A stretch of 64,000 bases of DNA from contig NZ_CP132342.1 in NCBI RefSeq assembly GCF_040529055.1, positions 124,001 through 188,000 of the forward strand. Reading direction: 5' to 3'. The notes beneath the pieces were generated by a model that made no database searches, had not been told where the DNA came from, and worked only from the letters and a program-made list of their open reading frames with translations. This DNA comes from Xanthomonas sontii (GTDB taxonomy: Bacteria; Pseudomonadota; Gammaproteobacteria; Xanthomonadales; Xanthomonadaceae). Positions 38,727 through 49,123 of this stretch are shown here, piece after piece. Position 1 is the stretch's first letter. Each line of letters begins with the position of its first letter. A program made the position numbers and the translations under genes.

Positions 38727-39793
38727 CGGCGCGCTCCGGCACGGCTGCGCACCGCGTGGATCAGCTTGAAGCCGTCGCGGGTGGCGAGCACCTCGGTCTC
38801 CCCGAAGCTGGCGTCGAGCACCGCCTCGTAGGGCAGATGCCGGTTGGCGACCAGGAACAGCCGCCCGCCGGGCGCCAGCGCCTGCGCCGCCACCGCGATG
38901 AAGCGCCGGCCGATGTCCGGCCGCTCCATCCGCCCCGGCGCATGGAACGGCGGATTGCTGACGATGACGTCGTACTGCCCCGGCAGTCCGGTGGTCACGT
39001 CGTGCCAGTGGAAACCCAGCGTCGGGACGGCCGGCGCCTGCGCCAGATTCGCGCGCGCCAGCGCCAGCGCGCGCGCGTCGGCCTCGAACAGGTCCAGCGC
39101 GGTCAGTTGCGGGCAACGTGCCAGCAGTTCGGCCGACAGGTAGCCGTAGCCGGCGCCGAGATCGGCGGCACGGCCGCGCAGATCGGCGGGCAGGTGTTCG
39201 GCCAGCAGCGCCGAGGCCGGGTCGATGCGATCCCAGGCGAACACGCCCGGGCGGCTGCGGAAGCGACCGTCGAGAATCGGCCGCACCGCATCCAGCGTCG
39301 CCCAGCGCTGCTGCAGCGCGGCGTCGTGGCCGCCGTCCAGCGGCGCGGTCCAGTACACCCGGCAGTGGTGCTTGGTCAGCTTGCCGCCGAGTCCAGCCAA
39401 TTGCTGCAGGTCGTCCTCGCCGGAGCGCGCGCCCTCGTTGTTGGCCTGGCAGGCCACCACCATGCCGCCCGGCGCGGCCAGCGCCACGGCGCGCGCCAGC
39501 AGCGCCCGCGCTTCCTCGCGCTGGCGCGGCGGCAGCACCAGCACCAGCGCGTAGCCGCCTGCGTCGGCGGCGCCGTCCTGCTCCGCACGCGCCGTCCAGC
39601 CGCCCTGCTGCAGCGCGCTGGCGAACGGCCGGTAGTCCTGCTCGCAGACCAGTTGCGGCGGCTGCGCGTGCTGGCGCAGCGCCCAGCCGTCGCGGGCGCG
39701 CAGGAACAGCACCTTGCCGGCAGGCCAGCGCAGCACGCCCTGGGCGAACGGCAGGAACAGGGTGTCGAGGGGGGCGTCTTGCGCAGCCGGCAT
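38723..39793 (-). CDS. rsmC: 16S rRNA m2G1207 methyltransferase RsmC-like
   Basis: 356 aa. It has an N-terminal degenerate methyltransferase-like domain and a C-terminal catalytic domain with the SAM motif AADLGAGYGYLSAELL and the N6/N2-type VSNPPFH. The length and two-domain layout match RsmC (about 343 aa) better than RlmG. It is the first gene of a two-gene operon with rsuA. Confidence 0.85.
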   Translation of the reverse strand: MPAAQDAPLDTLFLPFAQGVLRWPAGKVLFLRARDGWALRQHAQPPQLVCEQDYRPFASALQQGGWTARAEQDGAADAGGYALVLVLPPRQREEARALLARAVALAAPGGMVVACQANNEGARSGEDDLQQLAGLGGKLTKHHCRVYWTAPLDGGHDAALQQRWATLDAVRPILDGRFRSRPGVFAWDRIDPASALLAEHLPADLRGRAADLGAGYGYLSAELLARCPQLTALDLFEADARALALARANLAQAPAVPTLGFHWHDVTTGLPGQYDVIVSNPPFHAPGRMERPDIGRRFIAVAAQALAPGGRLFLVANRHLPYEAVLDASFGETEVLATRDGFKLIHAVRSRAGARR

Positions 39794-39937
39794 CGGGCGT
39801 GAGTCATCGGAACAGGGACGCGCATTCTACCGGCAGTGCGCGGCGACCCCGGTTTTGCGCGAATCCAACGCATCATTGATGTTCCGGCAACATCGCCGCG
39901 CCTAGTCTGCAAGGCACCCAATGACCGGAGAGGCAGC

Positions 39938-40201
39938 ATGCGCGCAGTGTTCATCGGCGGCGTCGTCGACAACAGCGAAGTGGACCTGGATGGCAGCCAG
40001 CCGCCGTTGCACTACCCGGAGAACACCGGCACCGGGCGTCCGCGCTACCGCCTGCACCAGCGCGGCGCACGCGACGACGGCAGCGTGGTGTATGCCGTCT
40101 ATGCCGCCCCGGAACTGGGCGACACCGAAGTGGAGCGCGTCTTCAACGAACGCGGCTACGCGCGCCGCTTCGGTGTGGAACCGGCGCCTGTGGAGCACTG
40201 A
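39938..40201 (+). CDS. Small conserved hypothetical protein
   Basis: 87 aa from the ATG at 39938, with CGGAGAGG upstream. It begins MRAVFIGGVVDNSEVDLDGS, is predicted soluble and has no known motif. Codon use looks genuine. It is monocistronic and divergent from rsmC. Confidence 0.7.
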   Translation: MRAVFIGGVVDNSEVDLDGSQPPLHYPENTGTGRPRYRLHQRGARDDGSVVYAVYAAPELGDTEVERVFNERGYARRFGVEPAPVEH

Positions 40202-40612
40202 CGCCGGGCTTCCGGCTCGGTCAATCAATCGTGCAGGAGCGGCGTCGGACGCGACCAGGCCTTGCCAGGCGCATCCCGGTCGCGGCCGACGCCGCTCCTG
40301 CACGCGTCAGCAGAGATGGATTTGCCCTCGTGCTCACTCGCGCGATTTTCGATTGCAGCAAACAAGGCCGGCTTCCAGGAAGCGGCTGCGGTCGTGGTTT
40401 TCCCTGTTTTTCGAAGCACGCGGCCGCGCGATGAGATGCGCGATGCAGCAGCCCTGGGGGCACGCGCCACACCTTCCGCAGTGGTCCTTTGCAGGAACGG
40501 CCTAAGCCGCGATCGGGCTTCACCATGAAGCCTACGTCGCAGCCATCAATCCCGCGCCGCGACCGAAGCCCCCCCTACGATCGATGCGGAAACACGCGGC
40601 TAACCAGACCGC
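40202..40612. other. Gap with repeat elements
   Basis: No gene is supported. It contains the long inverted repeat at 40230-40304 and a single related arm (about 40489-40513, TGCAGGAACGGCCTAAGCCG). The Arg-rich short frames here read through the repeats. Confidence 0.6.
40230..40304. repeat. 27-base inverted repeat, GCAGGAGCGGCGTCGG type
   Basis: The arms 40230-40256 and 40278-40304 are reverse complements with one mismatch and a 21-base spacer. This is the most perfect copy of the family in the window. It lies 29 bases past the stop of the 87-aa gene and may help end that transcript. Confidence 0.8.
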
Positions 40613-41947
40613 TCACTTCCCCGGCTTCGGCGTCACCCGCCACACCACATTGCCGACGTCGTCAGCGACCAGCAGCGCGCCCGGCTTGTCCACCGCCACG
40701 CCGACCGGGCGGCCCTGCGCGCGGCCCTCGGCGTCGAGGAAGCCGGTCAGCACGTCCTGCGGCTTGCCGCTGGGCTTGCCGTTGGCGAAGGGCACGTAGA
40801 TCACCTTGTAGCCCGACGGCGGGTCGCGGTTCCAGGAGCCGTGCTGGCCGATGAAGGCGCCGCCGCGGTAGGGCTGCGGCAGCAGCGCACCTTCGTAGAA
40901 GGCCAGGCCCAGCGAGGCGGTATGCGCGCCCAGCGCGTAGTCCGGCTTGATCGCGCTGGCCACCATCTCCGGGTTCTGCGGCTGCACGCGCGCGTCCACG
41001 TGCTGGCCGTAGTAGCTGTACGGCCAGCCGTAGAAACCGCCCTCGCGCACCGAGGTCAGGTAATCCGGCACCAGGTCGCTGCCGATCTCGTCGCGTTCGT
41101 TGACCACGGTCCACAGCGTGTCGGTGCCGGGCTGCCAGGCCAGGCCGACCGGATTGCGCAGGCCGCTGGCGAACACGCGGGTGGCGCCGCTGGCGGCGTC
41201 CACTTCCAGGATCGCGGCGCGGTTGAGCTCCTGCTCCATGCCGTTCTCGGCGACGTTGCTGTTGGAGCCGACGCCCACGTACAGCTTCTTGCCGTCGCGG
41301 CTGGCCAGCAGGCTCTTGGTCCAGTGGTGGTTGATGCCGCCGGGCAGGTTGGCGACGAAGCTGGGCGCGGCGGTGATCTGGGTGTCGCCGTCCTTGTACG
41401 GGAAGCTGACCAGGGCATCGGCATTGGCGATGTACAGACGGTCGCCGACCAGGGCCATGCCGAACGGCGAATACAGGCCCTTGAGGAACTGCGTGCGCAC
41501 TTCGGCGACGCCATCGCCGTCGGCGTCGCGCAGCAGGGTGATGCGGTTGGCGCTGGGCACGGCGGCGCCGGCCTTGGCCATCATCGCGCCCTGGATCTTG
41601 TCGCGCAGGCCGCCGCTCTCCTTTTCCGGTGCCGGCGGCTCGGCGGTCTCGGCGACCAGCACGTCGCCGTTGGGCAGCACATACAGCCAGCGTGGATGGT
41701 CCAGGTCGCGGGCGAAGGCCTGCACCGCCAGGTCGGCGGCCGGCATCGGCGCGGCGCCATCGGCCCAGCGCTTGACCTCGGCGACCTTGACCGTGGGGAT
41801 CATGCGCTTGACCGGATCGGGCAACACCGGATCCGGCCCCATGCCCTCCTCGATGGCGTGCTTGGCGGTGTCGCCGCAGGCGGCGAGCAGGGCGGCACTG
41901 AGCGCACACAACACCCAACGGGCGCGAATCGGCGAAGACATGGCCAT
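40613..41947 (-). CDS. Sorbosone/glucose-type PQQ dehydrogenase lipoprotein
   Basis: 444 aa from the ATG at 41947. The lipobox LLAACG gives lipidated Cys24, so the protein is probably attached to the outer or inner membrane and faces the periplasm. The mature part is a beta-propeller of the L-sorbosone dehydrogenase/soluble glucose dehydrogenase family, with [53 protein letters not shown] and [17 protein letters not shown]. The cofactor would be PQQ; the substrate is unknown. The Shine-Dalgarno site is weak. Confidence 0.88.
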   Translation of the reverse strand: MAMSSPIRARWVLCALSAALLAACGDTAKHAIEEGMGPDPVLPDPVKRMIPTVKVAEVKRWADGAAPMPAADLAVQAFARDLDHPRWLYVLPNGDVLVAETAEPPAPEKESGGLRDKIQGAMMAKAGAAVPSANRITLLRDADGDGVAEVRTQFLKGLYSPFGMALVGDRLYIANADALVSFPYKDGDTQITAAPSFVANLPGGINHHWTKSLLASRDGKKLYVGVGSNSNVAENGMEQELNRAAILEVDAASGATRVFASGLRNPVGLAWQPGTDTLWTVVNERDEIGSDLVPDYLTSVREGGFYGWPYSYYGQHVDARVQPQNPEMVASAIKPDYALGAHTASLGLAFYEGALLPQPYRGGAFIGQHGSWNRDPPSGYKVIYVPFANGKPSGKPQDVLTGFLDAEGRAQGRPVGVAVDKPGALLVADDVGNVVWRVTPKPGK

Positions 41948-42021
41948 GTGTCTTGGATATCCGGGAACACGGGGGAACGCCGATGATGCACAGCCCCGAC
42001 GCGAAAAAAGTGAAAGATGCG

Positions 42022-42342
42022 TCAAGAGGCGTCGCCGCGCGGATCGGTCTCCCAGGGCCGCGCCGGCAACTGGCGCACGCTGCGGATTTCGTCCAGCCAC
42101 AGGTAGCGGTGCCGGGCCGGATCGTCGAGGTCGTCGATGCGCACCTGCGCATTGCTGCCCTCGTTGCCATCGGCGTCGCGGAACTGCTGGATGCTGGGCC
42201 GGACCGACACGGTGCCGAAGCACACGCTGCCGTCGTGCAATTCGATGCGCACATGCGCCTGCCCGGGCAGTTGCAGGATCAACGCTTCCAGCGCCTGGAT
42301 CTGCGCCTGGTCGGTGTGGATACGCTCGGCAAACTGGGTCAT
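42022..42342 (-). CDS. DUF3247 protein (Sm-like fold)
   Basis: 106 aa from the ATG at 42342, with AGGAG upstream. It contains [20 protein letters not shown] and [20 protein letters not shown], typical of DUF3247. A Xanthomonas campestris member (XC5848) has a variant Sm-like fold in crystal form, suggesting nucleic-acid binding, but no role is proven. It sits between the dehydrogenase and kinase genes on the same strand. Confidence 0.85.
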   Translation of the reverse strand: MTQFAERIHTDQAQIQALEALILQLPGQAHVRIELHDGSVCFGTVSVRPSIQQFRDADGNEGSNAQVRIDDLDDPARHRYLWLDEIRSVRQLPARPWETDPRGDAS

Positions 42343-42410
42343 CGGCGGACTCCTGAGGGGGAACCGCAGCACCCTAACGCCGGCCGCGTGAGCCGGCGGG
42401 CAAGACCGCG

Positions 42411-44411
42411 CTAACGCTGCCGCGCGAAGCGCACCGCCGAGACCAGCTGCGCCACGCTGTACGGCTTGGCCAGGTGTTCCTGGAAGCCGGACTGCAGCGC
42501 GCGCTGGCGATCGTCGGCACGCGCCAGCGCAGTCACCGCGACCGCCGGCAGTTCGTCCGCGCCCAGGCCCATGTTCTCGCGCACGGTGCGGATCAGCCCG
42601 TAGCCATCCATGCCCGGCATGCCGATGTCGGTGACCATCACGTCGATCGCCGCATGGCCGCCGCCGTCGAGCACCTCCAGCGCCTCGCTGGCCGAGCCCA
42701 CCGCGACCACCTCCGCGCCCTGCTCCTCGAGCAGGCGCCGCAGGTAGTCGAGCATGTCCGGCTGGTCCTCCACCGCCAACAGGCGCACGCCCTTGAGCGA
42801 ATACGCCTCGACCACCTGCTCGGCCATCGCGAACGCGCGCACTTCGCGCAGCGGGCGCGAGCCCGGCGCATCGCGGTGCAGCGGCAGGCGCACGGTGAAG
42901 ACCGAGCCGCAGCCGCGACCTTCGCTGGCCGCGCTGATCTGGCCGCCGTGCATTTCCACCAGCTGCTGCACGATCGCCAGACCCAGGCCGAGGCCGCCGT
43001 GCAGGCGCGTGGTGGTGCTGTCGGCCTGGCGGAAGCGCCCGAACAGATGCGGCAGGAACTCCGGCGGAATGCCGTCGCCGGAATCGCGCACCGCCACGCT
43101 GACGTGCTCGCCATCGTCGTCGAGCGCGATCGCCAGGGCGATGCGCCCGTGCGCGGGCGTGAACTTGATCGCGTTGGACAACAGATTCCAGAACACCTGC
43201 TGCAGGCGCGTGGCGTCGCCCAGCACCATGCACGGCTGCGAGGGCGCCTGCAGGGTCAGCGCCTGGTCCTTGCCTTCGGCCACCGGCTCCTGCGCGCGCA
43301 TCGCCTCGCGCACCTGTTCGGCCAGGTCCAGCGCCTCCACTTCCAACTGAACCTTGCCCAGCAGCATGCTGCTGAGATCGAGCATGTCCGAGATCAGCCG
43401 CTGCTGCGCACGCGCGCTGCTGGCGATCACCGACAGGCCCTTGCTGCTCGGGTCGCCCGGCGGCAGCCGCTGCAGCAGCAGGTCGCTCCAGCCGAGGATG
43501 GTGGTCAGCGGCGTGCGCAGTTCGTGCGACAGCGTCGCCAGGAACTCGTCCTTCAGCCGCGCCATGCTCTCGGCGGCGTTGCGTGCGCTGCGCTCGGATT
43601 CCAGCAGTTGCTCGCGCGCCAGTTCGATGTCGCGGCGTTCGGTGACGTCCGGACTGCTGCCGGCCAGGCCGATGAACTGGCCCTCGGCGGAATAGCGCGG
43701 CACCGCGGTCATTTCCACCCAGCGCCACTCGCCGTCGTGGCGGCGCGCGCGCACCAGCGCGCGCAGGTTGCGCTGGTCGTGCAGCGCGTTGCGCAATTCG
43801 TAGGCGAACACGCCCACGTCTTCCGGATGCAGCACGTCGCCCCAACCCGGGCGCGCAGCATCGGTATCCAGATCGATGCCGAAGAATTCGGCATAGGCGG
43901 TGTTGGTGAAGCGCAGTTCGCCCTGGGCGTCCAGCACCCACACCGGCATCGGCAGGCCCTCGGCCAGCGCGCTGAAGCGCGCCTCGCTCTCGGCCAGGTC
44001 GCGCTCCATCCGCTTGCGCTCGGTGATGTCGAGGAACTGCACGGCGACCTGGCGCAGTTCCGGCGCGCCGACGCGGAACGAATCCACCGCCCACCAGCGG
44101 TCCAGCGCAGTCGCGAAGTTCTCGAACTTGTCCGGACGGCCTGTCAACGCGACGGCGCCGTAGCGCTGGAACCAGTGCTCCTCGTGGGTCGGCGAGATCT
44201 CGCGCATGCGCCGCCCGACCACGTCGCGCAGGCCGGTCTCGCGCTCGAAGGCCGGATTGACCTGCAGGAACACGTAATCGACCGCGCGCTCGCCCTCGAA
44301 CAGCATCTGGATCACGCAGAAGCCGGAATCGATCTTGTCGAAGATCTCGCGGTACTGCAGGTCCGTCGCCTGCGCGAACGAGGAAGCGGTGGAGTCTGGA
44401 CTGGCATGCAT
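42411..44411 (-). CDS. Hybrid sensor histidine kinase (PAS-PAS-HisKA-HATPase-REC)
   Basis: 666 aa with no membrane helix, so probably cytoplasmic. Two PAS domains (about residues 15-130 and 140-260) are followed by HisKA with the phospho-acceptor His near 296 (LSHELRTPL), an HATPase domain with N-box WNLLSNAIKFTP and G-boxes DSGDGIPP and GGLGLGLAI, and a receiver domain from about 541 with the phospho-Asp in VMVTDIGMPGMDG near 595. Its signal and partner are unknown; no separate response regulator lies next to it. Confidence 0.92.
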   Translation of the reverse strand: MHASPDSTASSFAQATDLQYREIFDKIDSGFCVIQMLFEGERAVDYVFLQVNPAFERETGLRDVVGRRMREISPTHEEHWFQRYGAVALTGRPDKFENFATALDRWWAVDSFRVGAPELRQVAVQFLDITERKRMERDLAESEARFSALAEGLPMPVWVLDAQGELRFTNTAYAEFFGIDLDTDAARPGWGDVLHPEDVGVFAYELRNALHDQRNLRALVRARRHDGEWRWVEMTAVPRYSAEGQFIGLAGSSPDVTERRDIELAREQLLESERSARNAAESMARLKDEFLATLSHELRTPLTTILGWSDLLLQRLPPGDPSSKGLSVIASSARAQQRLISDMLDLSSMLLGKVQLEVEALDLAEQVREAMRAQEPVAEGKDQALTLQAPSQPCMVLGDATRLQQVFWNLLSNAIKFTPAHGRIALAIALDDDGEHVSVAVRDSGDGIPPEFLPHLFGRFRQADSTTTRLHGGLGLGLAIVQQLVEMHGGQISAASEGRGCGSVFTVRLPLHRDAPGSRPLREVRAFAMAEQVVEAYSLKGVRLLAVEDQPDMLDYLRRLLEEQGAEVVAVGSASEALEVLDGGGHAAIDVMVTDIGMPGMDGYGLIRTVRENMGLGADELPAVAVTALARADDRQRALQSGFQEHLAKPYSVAQLVSAVRFARQR

Positions 44412-44575
44412 GACGGACTAGCTCTGGAAGCGGCCTACGACAACGGATGAAGACGGTGCCCGGCATCCGCGGCGCAACGACGATGCGCCAGGAGCTGCAA
44501 GGCGTAAACCCCCATCTTGTTAAGCCACTCCGCCGCCGTCAAGCCAGCACCTGTGCTGCGCCTGCCCGAGCGATG

Positions 44576-44824
44576 TCACCAGAAGAACGCGATCACCAGC
44601 ACGATGCCCAGCAACGACAGGCCGATGCCTGCCAGCACCATCCACTGGGTCAGGCGCGCGCTGCGCAAGGCCTGCTCTTCCAGCCAACGCTCGGCTTCCT
44701 CGCGCCACGGCGGCGGCGAAGAGGATTCCAGCAACTGCTGCACGCGCGCCGGCCCCAGCTGCCGGCATTGCCGGCGGCATTCTTCGGGAACCACGGATCG
44801 CTCGGGTGCGCTGACGACGGACAT
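44576..44824 (-). CDS. Small single-span membrane protein
   Basis: 82 aa from the ATG at 44824 (MSVVSAPERSVVPEECRRQC). A soluble charged N-terminal part with WREEAERWLEEQALRS is followed by one C-terminal membrane helix (WMVLAGIGLSLLGIVLVIAF), so it is tail-anchored. It starts 19 bases after the upstream gene's stop and is probably cotranscribed with it. Function unknown. Confidence 0.7.
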   Translation of the reverse strand: MSVVSAPERSVVPEECRRQCRQLGPARVQQLLESSSPPPWREEAERWLEEQALRSARLTQWMVLAGIGLSLLGIVLVIAFFW

Positions 44825-44843
44825 CACAACGTTCCTGAATTGC

Positions 44844-45314
44844 TCAGCCGAGCGTGAAACGCGGCGCGTCGCCGGCGAGTTCGTGCTCCACCGCCATCCG
44901 CGCCAGGCGGGTGTAGTTGGCGCGCGGGCCGGCACCGCGGCCGACGATCAGGCCCAGGTACTCCAGGCCAGTCCACACCCGCGCCTTCCACTCCACGCCG
45001 TCTTCGGCCAGCACCAGGGTCAGCGTGTAGCGGAAGCTCTGCCCCTGCGGGCTGCGGTAGTGGTAGCTGGGCGGGAACTGCACGGCCACGTCCTGCGCCT
45101 CGCCGAGCGAGACCAGATAGCGCCGCAGCAGATGGCGCACGTCGTCGCCGGGGTTGAGCCGCAACTGCCGCGCCGCCTCGTCCAGGTTCGCCTGGTGCTC
45201 GACGAACGCCGCCGCACCGCTGGCCGGGCTGTGCCCATGCCGCTTGGCCCAGTCGATGAACTGCAGGCGCACATCGCTGCCGGTGTGGGCCTGGTGGAAC
45301 AACGGCGTCTTCAT
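44844..45314 (-). CDS. Conserved hypothetical protein
   Basis: 156 aa from the ATG at 45314 (MKTPLFHQAHTGSDVRLQFI). It is soluble, with no signal peptide. VEHQANLDEAARQLRLNPGD suggests a helical N-terminal half and SFRYTLTLVLAEDGVEWKAR a beta-rich second half. I do not recognise the family. It forms a pair with the small membrane protein gene downstream. Confidence 0.65.
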   Translation of the reverse strand: MKTPLFHQAHTGSDVRLQFIDWAKRHGHSPASGAAAFVEHQANLDEAARQLRLNPGDDVRHLLRRYLVSLGEAQDVAVQFPPSYHYRSPQGQSFRYTLTLVLAEDGVEWKARVWTGLEYLGLIVGRGAGPRANYTRLARMAVEHELAGDAPRFTLG

Positions 45315-45506
45315 GCGATCCCCGCATCCTCCGAGTGGCATCCATGCTCGCGCGCGCACCGTGAAGCAGGCGGCGAGGCGATGTGAGCCGTCCGTCACGC
45401 CGGAGCGGATGAATCGGCGGCCAACGGTCGCCGCCGCACGCCTCGCCGCGATTGCGGGCACGCCGGCACAGGCACACACTGGGCGCACGCCTCCTGGAGA
45501 TCCGCC

Positions 45507-46076
45507 ATGAAGATCCGCTATGCCTGGACGGCGCTGGCGCTTGCCTGCCTGTGGGCGGGCGGCGCCTCCGCCGAGATCCGCAACGTCACCGACCCGCAGG
45601 CGCCGCGCAGCCTCGTCAGCGACGGCCCGGTGCAGGTGAGCTGGGCCGACCCGTCCACCTTCAGCGAACTGCGGCAGAGCCGCAATCGCTGGGAAGCCGA
45701 ACGCGGCGACTGGGTACAGGACCTGGCCGCCTACCTGCAGAAGCAGGCCGCCAAGCAACTGCAGCCCGGGCAGCGCCTGGACATCAAGCTGACCGACATC
45801 AAGCGCGCCGGCGACTTCGAGCCGTGGCACGGCCCGAACTGGAACGACGTGCGGGTGATGCGCGACCTGTACCCGCCGCGGATCAGCCTAGACTTCACCC
45901 TGTACGGCGCCGACGGCCAAGTGATCGCGCAGGGCCAGCCGAAACTGATGGACCCCAGCTATCTGTACAACAGCTCGGTCGGCCTGAGCACCGATCCGCT
46001 GCGCTACGAAAAGCGCATGCTCGACGACTGGCTGCGCCGGCAGTTGCGCAAGGACAGCACGGTCGCCGAGCGCTGA
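45507..46076 (+). CDS. DUF3016 periplasmic protein
   Basis: 189 aa from the ATG at 45507, with GGAGAT upstream. The signal peptide ends AGGASA. The mature protein has VQVSWADPSTFSELRQSRNR and QRLDIKLTDIKRAGDFEPW, matching DUF3016. No function is known. It is convergent with alr; a GC-rich hairpin lies between them. Confidence 0.85.
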   Translation: MKIRYAWTALALACLWAGGASAEIRNVTDPQAPRSLVSDGPVQVSWADPSTFSELRQSRNRWEAERGDWVQDLAAYLQKQAAKQLQPGQRLDIKLTDIKRAGDFEPWHGPNWNDVRVMRDLYPPRISLDFTLYGADGQVIAQGQPKLMDPSYLYNSSVGLSTDPLRYEKRMLDDWLRRQLRKDSTVAER

Positions 46077-46088
46077 GGCCGCACGCGC

Positions 46089-46111
46089 GGCGCCGGCATC
46101 GCGCCGGCGCC
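46089..46111. terminator. GC-rich hairpin between convergent genes
   Basis: GGCGCCGGC (46089-46097) and GCCGGCGCC (46103-46111) form a perfect 9-base stem with a 5-base loop. There is no T-run on either side, so it may act as a factor-dependent or bidirectional stop. Confidence 0.4.
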
Positions 46112-46123
46112 GTCAGGCATGGA

Positions 46124-47197
46124 TCAACCGCCGAGATAGGTGCGCGGCGCGCGCTTGAGGCCGCACAGCAAGCGGTAGGCGCTGGAACTGCAGCGCCCGG
46201 CCAGCGCGTCGATGCGCGGCTGTTCGCCCCACAACTGCACCTCGCTGCCGAGCCCGGCCTGCGGGTGGTCGGTCAGGTCCACGGTCAGCATGTCCATCGA
46301 CACGCGCCCGATCAGCTCGCCGGGCGCGCCATCGATCAGCACCGGCGTACCGTTGGGCGCGAACTGCGGATAGCCGTCGGCATAGCCGATCGCCACCACG
46401 CCGACCCGGGTCGGCCGTGACGCGACGAAGCGCGCGCCGTAGCCGACCGGCTCGCCCGGCGCGATAGTGCGCACGGAGATGATCCTGGACTGCAGGGTCA
46501 TCACCGGGCGCAGCTCGCCGGGCAGCGCGGCCGCGGCGGCGAACGGGTCGGCGCCGTACAGCATCAGTCCCGGACGCCCCCAGTCGTTGCGCAGCTCCGG
46601 CCAGCCAAGCAGGGCCGGCGAGTTGCACAGGCTGGTCTCGCGGGCCAGGCCGGCGGTGGCCTGACGGAACACCTCCACCTGCTCGCGGGTGCGCGCGCTA
46701 TCGAGTTCGTCGGCGCGGGCGAAGTGGCTCATCAGCACCAGCCGCTCGACCTGCGGCAGCGCGCTCAGGCGCGCGTGCGCGGCGCGGAATTCCTCCGGCG
46801 CCAGGCCCAGCCGGTGCATGCCGCTGTCCAGCTTCAGCCACAGGCACAGCGGCTGCGGTGCGGCGAAGGCGGCGATCGCCTCCACCTGCCAGGGCGAGGC
46901 CACCGCGCACCACAGCCGGTGTTCGGCGACCAGCGGCAGTTCGTCGGCGTCGAAGATGCCTTCCAGCAGCAGGATCGGCGCGGCGATGCCGGCCTGGCGC
47001 AATTCCAGCGCCTCCTCGATGCAGGCCACCGCGAAGCCGTCGGCCTCGCCGTCCAGCGCGCGCGCGCAGGCCACCGCGCCGTGCCCGTAGGCATCGGCCT
47101 TGACCACCGCCAGCGCCTTGCCGCCGCTCAGCCGGCGGGCCAGGCGGTAGTTGTGGCGCAGCGCGTCGAGATCGATCAATGCACGGGCTGGGCGCAC
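46124..47197 (-). CDS. alr: Alanine racemase
   Basis: 357 aa from a GTG at 47197 ([20 protein letters not shown]). The PLP lysine is Lys33 in [21 protein letters not shown] holds the catalytic Tyr of the other face. It interconverts L- and D-alanine for peptidoglycan or catabolism. It overlaps the 3' end of dadA by 22 bases, which suggests a catabolic DadX-like role coupled to DadA. Confidence 0.95.
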   Translation of the reverse strand: MRPARALIDLDALRHNYRLARRLSGGKALAVVKADAYGHGAVACARALDGEADGFAVACIEEALELRQAGIAAPILLLEGIFDADELPLVAEHRLWCAVASPWQVEAIAAFAAPQPLCLWLKLDSGMHRLGLAPEEFRAAHARLSALPQVERLVLMSHFARADELDSARTREQVEVFRQATAGLARETSLCNSPALLGWPELRNDWGRPGLMLYGADPFAAAAALPGELRPVMTLQSRIISVRTIAPGEPVGYGARFVASRPTRVGVVAIGYADGYPQFAPNGTPVLIDGAPGELIGRVSMDMLTVDLTDHPQAGLGSEVQLWGEQPRIDALAGRCSSSAYRLLCGLKRAPRTYLGG

Positions 47198-48483
47198 GCG
47201 ACGGCCTCGGCAACGGACGCGGCGGAACCGCGGGAATAACGGAAGATGTCCAGGCCCTCGCCGCTGATCTGCGGCTGCCGCGAGACCATCAGGTCGGCCA
47301 GGTAGCGACCGGAGCCGCAGGCCATGGTCCAGCCCAGCGTGCCGTGGCCGGTGTTGAGGAACAGGTTGCGGTAGCCGGTGGCGCCGACCACCGGCGTGCC
47401 GTCCGGGGTGGCCGGGCGCAGCCCGGTCCAGAACTCGGCCGCGGCCAGGTCGCCGCCGCGCGGGTACAGGTCGTTGACCACCTTCTCCAGGGTGGCGCGG
47501 CGGCGCGCCGGACGCGACAGGTCAAAGCCCGCCAGTTCGGCCATGCCGCCGACGCGGATGCGTGCGTCGAAGCGGGTGATCGCCACCTTGTAGCTCTCGT
47601 CGAGGATGGTGGAGGTGGGCGCCAGCGCCGCGTCGCGGATCGGCAGGGTCAGCGAATAACCCTTCAGCGGGTACACCGGCAGGCGGATGCCCAGCGGCGC
47701 CAGCAGGCCGGGCGAGTAGCTGCCCAGCGCGACCACGTAGCGGTCGGCCCGCTCCACCCGCCCGCCGATGCGCACGCCGTCGATGCGGTCGCCATCGGCC
47801 TGCAGCGCCTCGATGGTCTCGCCCTGGCGGAACTGCACGCCGGCCGCGGCGGCCATCGCCGCCAGGCGCTGGGTGAACAGGCGGCAGTCGCCGGTCTGGT
47901 CGTTGGGCAGGCGCAGCGCGCCGACCAGGGTCGCCGGTGCGCTGGCCAGGGCCGGCTCGACCCGGGCGATGCCGGCGCGGTCCAGCAGCTCGTAGGGCAC
48001 GCCGTACTCGCGCAGCACCTCGATGTCCTTGGCCGCACCGTCCAGTTGCTGCTGGGTGCGGAACAACTGGGTGGTCCCGAGCTGGCGGCCTTCGTAGGCG
48101 ATGCCGGTCTCGGCGCGCAGTTGGTCCAGACAGTCACGGCTGTATTCGGACAGGCGCACCATCCGCGCCTTGTTGATCGCATAGCGCTCGGCGGTGCAGT
48201 TGCGCAGCATCTGCGCCAGCCACAGGTACTGCTGCAGGTCGGCGGTCGGCGTGATCGCCAGCGGCGCATGGCGCTGGAACAGCCATTTCAGCGCCTTCAG
48301 CGGCACCCCGGGCGCCGCCCACGGCGAGGCGTAGCCGGGCGAGACCTGGCCGGCATTGGCATAACTGGTCTCCAGCCCAGCCGCAGGCTGGCGGTCGACC
48401 ACCGTCACCTCGCAGCCGCTGCGGGCCAGATACCACGCCGTGGCCGTGCCGATCACACCGCTGCCGAGAACCAGAACCCGCAT
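47176..48483 (-). CDS. dadA: D-amino acid dehydrogenase (small subunit)
   Basis: 435 aa FAD enzyme oxidising D-alanine and other D-amino acids to 2-oxo acids, peripheral to the inner membrane. The N-terminus [20 protein letters not shown] is the FAD motif; [20 protein letters not shown] and [17 protein letters not shown] are typical of DadA. The ATG at 48483 has GGAG upstream. A good -10 (TATACT, minus strand 48549-48544) is present, and the lrp gene is divergent. Confidence 0.95.
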   Translation of the reverse strand: MRVLVLGSGVIGTATAWYLARSGCEVTVVDRQPAAGLETSYANAGQVSPGYASPWAAPGVPLKALKWLFQRHAPLAITPTADLQQYLWLAQMLRNCTAERYAINKARMVRLSEYSRDCLDQLRAETGIAYEGRQLGTTQLFRTQQQLDGAAKDIEVLREYGVPYELLDRAGIARVEPALASAPATLVGALRLPNDQTGDCRLFTQRLAAMAAAAGVQFRQGETIEALQADGDRIDGVRIGGRVERADRYVVALGSYSPGLLAPLGIRLPVYPLKGYSLTLPIRDAALAPTSTILDESYKVAITRFDARIRVGGMAELAGFDLSRPARRRATLEKVVNDLYPRGGDLAAAEFWTGLRPATPDGTPVVGATGYRNLFLNTGHGTLGWTMACGSGRYLADLMVSRQPQISGEGLDIFRYSRGSAASVAEAVACAQPVH

Positions 48484-48619
48484 GCGCCTACTCCGTTCGG
48501 ATCAATTCCCTGGCTGGATGGCGCCAGGGCAGAAGTTCGGTGCAGTATAGGCAGCACAACCCAGGATTTTCCCCTGACTTCTGCCGGCCTGGCAGGCCAA
48601 ACCCCTGAGACCGCCCCGC

Positions 48620-49099
48620 ATGGCCGCACGCCTTCGCGAACTGGACAAGATCGACCGCAAGATCCTGCGCATCCTGCAGCAGGAAGGGCGCATCTCCTTC
48701 ACCGAACTGGGCGAGCGGGTGGGCCTGTCCACCACCCCGTGCACCGAGCGGGTGCGCCGACTGGAACGCGACGGCGCCATCACCGGCTACTACGCGCGGC
48801 TGGACCCGCATTACCTCAAGGCCAGCCTGCTGGTGTTCGTGGAGATCAGCCTGGCCTACAAGTCCGGCGACATCTTCGAGGAGTTCCGCCGCGCCGCGCT
48901 GAAGCTGCCCAACGTGCTCGAGTGCCACCTGGTCTCGGGCGACTTCGACTACCTGCTCAAGGCCCGCATCAGCGAGATGGCGTCCTACCGCAAGCTGCTG
49001 GGCAGCACCCTGCTGACCCTGCCGCATGTGCGCGAGTCCAAGAGCTACATCGTGATGGAGGAAGTGAAGGAAACGCTCAGCCTGCCGATCGCCGACTGA
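48620..49099 (+). CDS. lrp: Leucine-responsive regulator Lrp (DadR-like)
   Basis: 159 aa. The N-terminal helix-turn-helix is in ILQQEGRISFTELGERVGLS with TTPCTERVRRLERDG. The C-terminal RAM/ligand domain includes NVLECHLVSGDFDYLLKARI. Its divergence from dadA-alr is the classic layout for an Lrp-family activator of alanine catabolism, so it probably controls that operon. Confidence 0.93.
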   Translation: MAARLRELDKIDRKILRILQQEGRISFTELGERVGLSTTPCTERVRRLERDGAITGYYARLDPHYLKASLLVFVEISLAYKSGDIFEEFRRAALKLPNVLECHLVSGDFDYLLKARISEMASYRKLLGSTLLTLPHVRESKSYIVMEEVKETLSLPIAD

Positions 49100-49123
49100 G
49101 CGTTCCTTGCGGATGCATGCGGG